Made by a program: the position numbers and the translations under genes
In this document: positions 48,987 through 55,160 of the stretch, one piece after another
Layout of the letters: each line of letters opens with the position of its first letter
Position numbering within the stretch: position 1 is the stretch's first letter
Assembly: GCF_003313505.1 (NCBI RefSeq)
Contig: NZ_QMHO01000019.1
Location: 1-55,160, forward strand
DNA: 55,160 bases
Source of the DNA: Pedobacter nanyangensis
Lineage (GTDB): Bacteria > Bacteroidota > Bacteroidia > Sphingobacteriales > Sphingobacteriaceae
Direction of reading: 5' to 3'
The notes under the pieces: model-generated
Told to the model about the DNA's origin: nothing
What the model saw: only the letters and a program-made list of their open reading frames with translations
Databases searched by the model: none

Positions 48987-50081
48987 TTAAACCAATTTGA
49001 ACAGTTTTCCTGGCAAGGCCACAATTATGCCTTTCATTTCCAGGGTGAGCAAAACAACAGCGAGCTTGCTCTGTACCATGTTTGTCTTCAAGGATAGTTC
49101 GTCAACTGGTAATGCGGTATGCGAAAGAGCTTCACAAACGATTCTCTCCTCATTGCTTAGGTTTAAAGGTAGTTGAACTTGCAGTGCGGATTTGGCTTTG
49201 GCGGTTTGATCATCCCAGCCTAGGTAATAAATTAAATCCTGCGGGTTATTGATCAGTCCAGCCCTATTGGTCTTGATCAAAAAATTACATCCTTCGGAGA
49301 ATTCATCATTTACCCTGCCCGGGAAAGCATACACATCTCTATGATAGGAATTAGCAATTTCGGCCGTAATTAAAGCACCGCCTTTTATAGAAGCTTCTAC
49401 TACGACGGTTACATCGGCCATGCCGGCAATGATGCGGTTACGCTTGGGGAAATTTTCCCGATCTGGATTGGTGCCCGGCAAAAATTCGGTAAGCAATCCA
49501 CCGCAATCTAACATTTTGGCGGCCAATTCCCGATGTGCGGCCGGATAAATCCTATCCAGTCCATGTGCTAATACGCCAAGGGTAGGCACATGATGTGCCA
49601 CACATTCCCTATGCGCCGCTCCATCCACGCCGTGGGCCAAACCACTTACCACCAAAACCTGATAAGGCTTGAGTATTTCTATCAGCTGTTTACAGAGCAT
49701 TTTACCATAGGCGGTGGTGTTTCTCGTTCCTACAATGCTCACTATTTTTGGAGCGTTAAGGTTTGCTGTCCCCTTGTAGTACAACAATAAAGGAGAATCG
49801 TAACAACTTTTTAAACGTTTGGGATAATCTTCGTCCTCATAAAAGAGCACTTGTATCTGGTGTTTGTCTATAAACTTCAGTTCTTCTTCCGCCAGGGCTA
49901 AAGCGTTGGTCTGTAAAATGGCGGCGGCTGTTTTTTTACCTATGCCCTCTATTTGCAGCAGTTGTTTCTGATTGGCATTAAATACCTGTGCCGCATTGCC
50001 AAAATGTTGGAGAAGTTTTTTGGCAATTAGCGGTCCTACCCCTTCAATAAGGGTGAGGGCAATTTGATGTTGTTTACTCAT
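48987..50081 (-). CDS. dprA: DNA-processing protein DprA
   Basis: Protein of 364 residues: N-terminal helix-hairpin-helix region (LQIEGIGKKTAAAIL, about 40-60), the Rossmann-like DprA core with SIVGTRNTTAYGKML, VVSGLAHGVDGAAHREC, GVLAHGLDRIYPAAHREL, FPKRNRIIAGMADVTVVVEASIKGGALITAEIA, and a C-terminal winged-helix segment (about 305-360). It loads RecA on incoming single-stranded DNA during natural transformation. It is divergent from the BlaI gene at 50192 with a 110-nt region between. Confidence 0.96.
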   Translation of the reverse strand: MSKQHQIALTLIEGVGPLIAKKLLQHFGNAAQVFNANQKQLLQIEGIGKKTAAAILQTNALALAEEELKFIDKHQIQVLFYEDEDYPKRLKSCYDSPLLLYYKGTANLNAPKIVSIVGTRNTTAYGKMLCKQLIEILKPYQVLVVSGLAHGVDGAAHRECVAHHVPTLGVLAHGLDRIYPAAHRELAAKMLDCGGLLTEFLPGTNPDRENFPKRNRIIAGMADVTVVVEASIKGGALITAEIANSYHRDVYAFPGRVNDEFSEGCNFLIKTNRAGLINNPQDLIYYLGWDDQTAKAKSALQVQLPLNLSNEERIVCEALSHTALPVDELSLKTNMVQSKLAVVLLTLEMKGIIVALPGKLFKLV

Positions 50082-50095
50082 AGATAAAATTATTA

Positions 50096-50110
50096 CACTG
50101 TATTACAGTG
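50096..50110. promoter_or_regulatory. Dyad between dprA and the second BlaI gene
   Basis: Perfect 6-3-6 inverted repeat CACTGT ATT ACAGTG; its left part includes TACA-C-TGTA, which is close to the TACA/TGTA core known from classical BlaI/MecI operators. It lies 15 bp upstream of the dprA start codon. Confidence 0.45.
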
Positions 50111-50120
50111 AATTAACATT

Positions 50121-50160
50121 AAAACTATAAAAATAGTTTGTAAACTATTTTTATAGTTTT
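50121..50160. promoter_or_regulatory. 40-bp palindrome with tandem operators before the second BlaI gene
   Basis: Two 19-nt arms (50121-50139 and 50142-50160) are perfect reverse complements around GT. Each arm is itself a dyad: AAACTAT-n4-ATAGTTT at 50122-50139 and 50142-50159, centres 20 bp apart. It lies 31 bp before the start of the BlaI-type gene, consistent with autoregulation by two repressor dimers. Confidence 0.75.
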
Positions 50161-50191
50161 AACTTTATATTATTAAGCAAGATAATTCATT

Positions 50192-50563
50192 ATGAGAGAA
50201 TTAACAAAAGCAGAAGAGCAGGTAATGCTTATTTTATGGGAACTTAAAGAAGCCATTGTAAAAGATGTGATTGACCGAATGGAAGATCCAAAACCGGCAT
50301 ACAATACCGTTTCTACAGTAATTAGGGTTTTAGAGGGAAAAGGATTTGTTGACCACAAGGCCTTTGGCAATACGCATGTTTATTTCCCCATTATCACCGA
50401 AGAGCAATATAGGCATTTTGCCTTTGACAAGGTGATGAGCAATTATTTTGAAAACAGCTACGAAAGCCTGGTTTCTTTTCTGGTAAAGGAAAAAAACATG
50501 GACGTGTCGCAATTGGATGAAATTATTGCACTTGCCGAACAGCTTAAAAATAAGAAATCATGA
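50192..50563 (+). CDS. BlaI/MecI-type winged-helix repressor (second copy)
   Basis: Protein of 123 residues. It begins MRELTKAEEQVMLILWELKEA, the family start, followed by the winged-helix core AYNTVSTVIRVLEGKGFVDHKAFGNTHVYFP, closely related to the copy at 7098. Its stop codon overlaps the start of the M56 protease gene (ATGA), so the pair is translationally coupled. A 40-bp palindrome of two AAACTAT-n4-ATAGTTT sites lies upstream, different in sequence from the TTACGAA site of the first pair, so the two circuits should not cross-react. Confidence 0.92.
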   Translation: MRELTKAEEQVMLILWELKEAIVKDVIDRMEDPKPAYNTVSTVIRVLEGKGFVDHKAFGNTHVYFPIITEEQYRHFAFDKVMSNYFENSYESLVSFLVKEKNMDVSQLDEIIALAEQLKNKKS

Positions 50564-52590
50564 ACTGGCTATATTATTTGTTAGAGGCTAACCTGTATTT
50601 GGCAGCCTTCTATCTGCTGTATAAACTGCTTTTGCAGGATAGTACCTTTTATCACGCTAACCGATATTTTTTGGTCTTAAGTATCGTAATTTCATTTGCG
50701 ATCCCGTTTATTCAACTGGGCTTTTTAAAACCACCGCTGGAAATTGCAACCACCGTACAGCTGGAAGAGATTCCCCAACAATTTACCGAAGTGGTAGTGG
50801 CAGATCAGCCCAGGGCATGGGGCTTAAACGATTATCTCTTCTACGGATATTTGGCTTTGTCCGTTGGTTTGGCTATTAAGTTTCTTGTTTCGGTCTCCAA
50901 AATCATTAGGTTGTACTTTAATCACCAAAAGCGTGAATTGGGCAAATATACCTTGGTTGAGCTATCTGCCGAACATGCTGCCTTTTCATTTTTCAATGTA
51001 TTATTTATTCACCCTAACTTGGCTAAAAACCATACCGTGCTGAAACATGAAATGATCCATATTAAACAAAAGCATAGTTTGGACATCATTTTATTGGAGC
51101 TTTTGAAAATCGTCTGCTGGTTTAATCCCCTCATATATTTCATAAAAAGGGATCTAACTCTTCTGCATGAATATATCGCAGATGAAAACACCACGGCCAA
51201 GGATATCTCCAAACATGAATATGCCATGTTTCTCATCGAAAGTTCTATGGCCTCATATGCCCCTGCTCTAGTCAATCAATTTTTCAATCAATCAATATTA
51301 AAAAGTAGAATCAACATGTTAAACAAAGAAAAAACGGCAAAATGGGCCAGGCTCAAGTATTTGCTGGCCGTACCACTTGGCACTGGCTTATTGTGCGCAT
51401 CTACGCTAGGTTTTAGCAAAAGCTATGGGTATGTAGAAATTGGTGCCCAACAAGAAATTAAACCAGAAATTACCCAATCAACGCAACAAAAAAAGACCTA
51501 TTATCCTAAATATAAGCACGACAAGAACGGTAATTTCATTTCATTGGAAGAACGTTTAATTGTGATTAACGGAAAAATAATCGCGAATAAAAATAAATAC
51601 TACGGGACTTCAGAAGTAGATAAAATCGTTTTTTTGAACAGTGCTGATGCCATTAAAAAATACGGCGCTGAAAAAGGAAAAAATGGGGCTGTTGAACTAT
51701 ATGGAGAAAAAGCAACACTTACCTTTCCTCCTCCAATACTGAAATCCAGCACGCAACATCGTAAAGTTAAAGCTTTATCCCCAAATCCGCCAAAGGTAGT
51801 TAAACAAGATCAGGTTAAATATCCTCCTACGTACAAACCTAAAAACCAAACTTCCTTTTATCCGCGTAATGCCTTTCGTGATCAGAAAGTGATAGAGGTT
51901 GACCCTAGGCTTATTGTAATTAATGGTGAAACGGTAGAAGATAATAGCACATTTTACGGCGTTACTAATACAGAGGAGGTTATCGTTTTGAATCCTACGG
52001 AGGCTGTTAAAAAATATGGCAATAGAGCCAATAAAGGAGCCGTAGAAGTGCATGGGAGCAATATCAAAAAAGCAACGCTTACGGAGCCGCCACCTTCTTT
52101 GTACAAAAATGGCCAACTTAAATCTCCACCTGCGATAGAAAATCCTCCGAAGGGTAGGAAGCTTAAACAATTTCCGCCACCAATAGTGAAAGCCGACAAG
52201 CCAGACAAAACTGCTGCGCTTAAGGGAGCAAAAGTTCAAGAATTAACCATTATTCCCAGCAAAAAAACGGAAGAGTTAACGATTGAGGAGAAAAGAGCAT
52301 CCAGCGACAACGGGCCACGTTCATTCCCCTTTAAGTATGAGAAAACCCCTTCAAAAAAGGTTGAAGGCGTTAAATTGGACGAGGCTAAAGAAGCAAAACC
52401 TATTAAACTTAAAATTGAAGCTAGTGAGGTGCCTGTCAAAAAAGTGCAGGGTGTAAAGCTTGGAAAAACTAAACCTTCAACCACCACCACCAAGATAGCC
52501 CTTTCGCAGCAATTAAAAACTGGCTACAATGGCAAGGCCTGGACTTTATACAAACCTCAACCTGCAAATGACAAGAATGACCGTTGCTAA
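50560..52590 (+). CDS. M56 family membrane metalloprotease with duplicated plug-like repeats
   Basis: Protein of 676 residues. The membrane part (about 1-285) has the zinc motif H163-EMIH167 followed by WFNPLIYFIKRDLTLLHEYIADE. The long extracytoplasmic tail holds two related repeats about 118 residues apart: RLIVINGKIIA...DKIVFLNSADAIKKYG...NGAVELYG (from residue 332) and RLIVINGETVE...EEVIVLNPTEAVKKYG...KGAVEVHG (from residue 450). They look like the TonB-receptor plug motif (PLVVVDG...IEVLKDA...YGSRGANGV). A low-complexity P/K-rich region with repeated KKVEGVKL/KKVQGVKL units follows. No beta-lactam-sensor domain is present, so the signal is unknown. Confidence 0.9.
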   Translation: MNWLYYLLEANLYLAAFYLLYKLLLQDSTFYHANRYFLVLSIVISFAIPFIQLGFLKPPLEIATTVQLEEIPQQFTEVVVADQPRAWGLNDYLFYGYLALSVGLAIKFLVSVSKIIRLYFNHQKRELGKYTLVELSAEHAAFSFFNVLFIHPNLAKNHTVLKHEMIHIKQKHSLDIILLELLKIVCWFNPLIYFIKRDLTLLHEYIADENTTAKDISKHEYAMFLIESSMASYAPALVNQFFNQSILKSRINMLNKEKTAKWARLKYLLAVPLGTGLLCASTLGFSKSYGYVEIGAQQEIKPEITQSTQQKKTYYPKYKHDKNGNFISLEERLIVINGKIIANKNKYYGTSEVDKIVFLNSADAIKKYGAEKGKNGAVELYGEKATLTFPPPILKSSTQHRKVKALSPNPPKVVKQDQVKYPPTYKPKNQTSFYPRNAFRDQKVIEVDPRLIVINGETVEDNSTFYGVTNTEEVIVLNPTEAVKKYGNRANKGAVEVHGSNIKKATLTEPPPSLYKNGQLKSPPAIENPPKGRKLKQFPPPIVKADKPDKTAALKGAKVQELTIIPSKKTEELTIEEKRASSDNGPRSFPFKYEKTPSKKVEGVKLDEAKEAKPIKLKIEASEVPVKKVQGVKLGKTKPSTTTTKIALSQQLKTGYNGKAWTLYKPQPANDKNDRC

Positions 52591-52597
52591 CTGACGA

Positions 52598-53227
52598 CTA
52601 TTGTGGGATATAAACCACGTATTTAGTTTCGAAGAAGTCTTCCTCAAAATAAGCTGAAAGCGGATATAACTCTGCTTTCAGTTTTGATTCTTTAATCTCC
52701 TCGGTTAAATCACCTCCTTTTAGGTAAAGAATGCCGTTTCTTAGGGCATTAATGTTATCGCTGACGAACTTTCCGCGTACCCAGGGATAAAATTCGCCCA
52801 AACGCGTTACGGCACGTGATACTACAAAATTGTACTTATCGGTAATCTGTTCGGCCCGGCTATGTGAGGCCTGCACATTTTCAAGCCCCAAGGCTTTGGC
52901 CACTTCGGTAACCACCTTGATCTTTTTGCCGATAGAATCAACCAAATGGAACTGTGTTTCTGGAAACAGGATAGCCAACGGAATACCCGGAAAGCCACCC
53001 CCCGTGCCCACATCCAGTACCTTTTCGCCAGGCTTGAATGTGCAAAACTTAGCGATGCCCAACGAATGCAAGATGTGGCGCTCGTAAAGTTCATCAATAT
53101 CTTTTCGGGAAATCACATTGATTTGCCCATTCCAAAAACTGTAAAGCTCATAAAGTTTTTCAAATTGTTCAATTTGCTTACGGCTTAAATCTTTAAAGTA
53201 TTTGAAAAGGATATCAGGTTTTACCAT
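52598..53227 (-). CDS. rsmG: 16S rRNA (guanine-527-N7)-methyltransferase RsmG
   Basis: Protein of 209 residues, the normal RsmG size. It has the SAM-binding motif VLDVGTGGGFPGIPLAILFP (GTGGGFPG at 74-81), the preceding ISRKDIDELYERHILHSLGIAKF and the later FVVSRAVTRLGEFYPW. It methylates G527 of 16S rRNA; loss gives low-level streptomycin resistance in other bacteria. It is convergent with the M56 protease gene and ends 8 nt after the stop of that gene. Confidence 0.97.
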   Translation of the reverse strand: MVKPDILFKYFKDLSRKQIEQFEKLYELYSFWNGQINVISRKDIDELYERHILHSLGIAKFCTFKPGEKVLDVGTGGGFPGIPLAILFPETQFHLVDSIGKKIKVVTEVAKALGLENVQASHSRAEQITDKYNFVVSRAVTRLGEFYPWVRGKFVSDNINALRNGILYLKGGDLTEEIKESKLKAELYPLSAYFEEDFFETKYVVYIPQ

Positions 53228-53374
53228 TTGGCAAAGTTATAAGTTAAAGTGGAAAGTTAAAAAGTGGCTAGGAATTAGTAGCTAGGATCTAGGGGTTCGT
53301 AAATTTTTGCACAAATCAATGTTCGTATGGTAGCACATCCTTAGGCTTTATTCTTGGCTCCTTTGTCCTTGCTC

Positions 53375-54496
53375 TTACTTCCACTGCACTTTTTTCACAA
53401 ATACAGACATCATTGCGTTAAACACCAAAAAAGCCATTAACAAGATATCCAAAATTGGAAACCACCATCTTAACTCGCCATAATTTAGTCTTTTTAGCAA
53501 CTTTGGATAAACAAAGCACCTGATCATTAAGCTCAACAAAAAGATACCTGCCGCAATAAAACGAGTGCTGGGCAAAACAGCCAAAGCAATTACCAAAGCA
53601 TAAAACAAAAACTGTACGGCTATTTGTGCCGAAAGGATAAACTTATGCTTGGGCTTATAAAATTTACCGGCCCCAATGTGCCTTTTCTTTTGACGGAGAT
53701 AGGCCAAAAAAGAGGTTTTGGGCTCGCTCCAAACGTGCGTATCCCTATGAATTTGGATAAGGCTATTGTCTGGTCTCGCGTTGGCGTTCACAAATAAATC
53801 GTCGTCACCAGAAAGGATGTGCATGTGCGCAGCAAACCCCTTGTTTTTAAAGAAAAGCGACTTTTTATAGGCCATGTTCCTGCCCACGCCCATGTAAGGC
53901 ATGCCCTTTACCGCAAAAGACAGGTAGTTAACGGCAGTAAAAAATGTTTCAAAACGGATCAGCACGTTTAACAATGATTTTCTTTTGAAATACGGAGAGT
54001 AGCCCAACACAATTTCGATGTCGTCATCGGCAGGTTGCTGCATACCTTTGAGCCAATTAGGGGTAGCCGGCTCACAATCTGCATCGGTAAACACCAACCA
54101 CTCATGGCTAGCCGCCTTAATGCCCATGGTTACGGCAAACTTCTTACCAGCAATAAACTTATTTCCCTCGGCAACCTGCACCACCTTTAAGTTGCTGTAT
54201 TTTTTTCCCAATTCTTCCAGCAAATCAGCAGTGCCATCCCACGACCTATCGTTTACCACCACCACCTCAAACTGGGGATAGTCCTGTTCAAACAGCCTAT
54301 GCAGGTACTTTTCAAGGTTTGGTTTTTCGTTACGTGCGCAAACAATTACGCTAATGGGCCTTTGGCTTTCAGCGGTCAAATCGTTGATACGGTATTGCGC
54401 CAGCTTTAAATGCACGCCCAAAACATAGTAAAGATGTATGAGGAAACAGATGGCCAGAGCACTTAATAAGCAGATTTCGAGTATGTTAAATTCCAC
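53375..54496 (-). CDS. Family 2 glycosyltransferase, membrane-bound
   Basis: Protein of 373 residues: one N-terminal membrane segment (about 7-27), a GT-A domain with PISVIVCARNEKPNLEKYLHRLFEQDYPQFEVVVVNDRSWDGT, the nucleotide-sugar metal motif DADCEP, a GDDD acceptor/base motif and QKKRHIGAGKFY in the place of QxxRW, then about three C-terminal membrane segments (292-370). It probably transfers a sugar to a lipid or growing glycan at the inner membrane. The acceptor and sugar are unknown. It is followed on the same strand by a 147-nt gap and rsmG. Confidence 0.92.
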   Translation of the reverse strand: MEFNILEICLLSALAICFLIHLYYVLGVHLKLAQYRINDLTAESQRPISVIVCARNEKPNLEKYLHRLFEQDYPQFEVVVVNDRSWDGTADLLEELGKKYSNLKVVQVAEGNKFIAGKKFAVTMGIKAASHEWLVFTDADCEPATPNWLKGMQQPADDDIEIVLGYSPYFKRKSLLNVLIRFETFFTAVNYLSFAVKGMPYMGVGRNMAYKKSLFFKNKGFAAHMHILSGDDDLFVNANARPDNSLIQIHRDTHVWSEPKTSFLAYLRQKKRHIGAGKFYKPKHKFILSAQIAVQFLFYALVIALAVLPSTRFIAAGIFLLSLMIRCFVYPKLLKRLNYGELRWWFPILDILLMAFLVFNAMMSVFVKKVQWK

Positions 54497-55160
54497 GATG
54501 GTATTCTAAAGCAAGCAAAGGTCTGTTTTTTAATTTAATTTGAGCGCATTGTTGAAAAAATTGGGTTGAGATTAGGGCTTGGTTGCAAGCTGCTTAATGA
54601 TGGTTTCATTTCATACAGTAGCGAAAATAGCGGCATCATGGCAAGGCACGAAGCAGTTTCGTTAACGAAGGTTTAAAGGTTACTTTCCCCGCCGATACCG
54701 CAGATTTTTTTTTGGAAAGCAGTTGCAGTGGTGCATCGGTTTGTACAGTCCCGCTCATTACAAGCCCTTGCCTCGCTTTACTCGGCTGTGGGCTTTCCAT
54801 TACAATCGGGTTTAATAAACCTGGTTTCCATGAGCAAAAAGTATAAACCTTGTCCATAAATTCAGGTTTAAGACCTCGAAGAGGTCAAATATTTATAAAA
54901 ATAGACCTATGTCCTTTGGGTACGACTCCTACGGAGTCGCATGATTCCGCGTACATATTTCTCTACAAAGATTGAAATCCTTCGGATTTTCGCTTCTCTA
55001 ATGGTGGGTGATAATACAGGGTGCTAGTTTAATTTTGTAATGGATGATGACAGTACAAGCCATAAGCTCATCTACTGATCGTCATTATAAAAACATCAAA
55101 TTCTATTTTTGAAAAGCAATGTTCGTCAGCTTTTTATCGCAGCATTAGTCCCGCTTTCCG
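54497..55160. other. Non-coding window edge with small GNA-type hairpins
   Basis: No convincing gene; a 73-residue frame at 54636-54857 (- strand) lacks any recognisable protein content. Positions 54868-54995 hold a cluster of short perfect hairpins with 3-nt loops: GACCTC GAA GAGGTC, CGACTCC TAC GGAGTCG and ATCC TTC GGAT. The final bases AGTCCCGCTTTCCG look like the start of another intergenic repeat, related in reverse to CGGAAAGAAGCG...CGGGA near 246-266. Confidence 0.5.

Noticed and set aside
54636..54857. A 73-residue open frame on the - strand
   Set aside because: No recognisable domain, no signal or membrane segment, and it lies in repeat-rich DNA; probably chance.
1..55160. CRISPR arrays, prophage, integrase, insertion sequences, rRNA or tRNA genes
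   Set aside because: No regularly spaced repeats, phage or transposase genes, or RNA gene sequences were recognised on either strand.

Overview
The window looks like chromosomal DNA of a Bacteroidota bacterium, most likely Sphingobacteriaceae (Pedobacter-like). The signs are SusC/SusD pairs, GLPGLI-family proteins, BlaI/M56 pairs with Bacteroidota-type extensions, a type IX secretion C-terminal signal, TTTG/TAnnTTTG promoters, and intergenic spacers filled with short dispersed hairpin repeats. No rRNA, tRNA, CRISPR array, integrase or insertion sequence was seen. The genus is an inference.

Layout. (1) 1-7500: two tandem GLPGLI-family secreted proteins and an outer-membrane beta-barrel receptor on the + strand, then a BlaI-type repressor with an M56 (BlaR1-like) membrane protease on the - strand. 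The same operator, TTACGAA-n3-TTCGTAA plus a degenerate or half site exactly 19 bp away, lies before blaI and before each GLPGLI gene, so these genes probably form one regulon. (2) 7778-34265: a large polyuronate (alginate) utilisation locus, all on the - strand, in three transcription units. (3) 34483-36910: an SLC1-type symporter followed by two tandem paralogous anchored proteins. (4) 37141-38798: an ECF sigma factor, an overlapping membrane protein and a DUF922-type HExxH protein. (5) 39036-48494: household genes including a GH20 hexosaminidase, thioredoxin reductase, M19 dipeptidase, an acyl-CoA carboxylase beta subunit and a cystathionine beta-synthase-like enzyme. (6) 48987-54496: dprA, a second BlaI/M56 pair with a different operator, rsmG and a family 2 glycosyltransferase. 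Both window ends are non-coding and repeat-rich.

How the alginate locus works (family knowledge plus inference). SusC/SusD and a surface lipoprotein bind and import oligomers. Two PL6 enzymes with an intact Ca/Lys/Arg catalytic set, further beta-helix proteins and a jelly-roll lyase-like lipoprotein cut the polymer. A PL17 oligoalginate lyase gives unsaturated monouronate, a KdgF-type cupin speeds its conversion to DEH, an ACS-family MFS carrier takes up uronates, and an SDR reduces DEH to KDG. KDG kinase and KDPG aldolase are not in the window. Two esterase-type genes (SASA family and a small alpha/beta hydrolase) suggest that the natural substrate is O-acetylated.

The strongest observation is regulatory. 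A FadR-type GntR repressor is encoded inside the locus, and the palindrome TTGGTNNACCAA occurs as a tandem pair (15-16 bp centre to centre) before exactly three genes: susC, gntR and the jelly-roll lyase gene. Each pair overlaps a TAnnTTTG -7 element. This gives a complete, testable three-operon derepression circuit. The second notable theme is the M56 sensors, whose extracytoplasmic tails carry motifs resembling the TonB-receptor plug (one copy in the first protein, two in the second).
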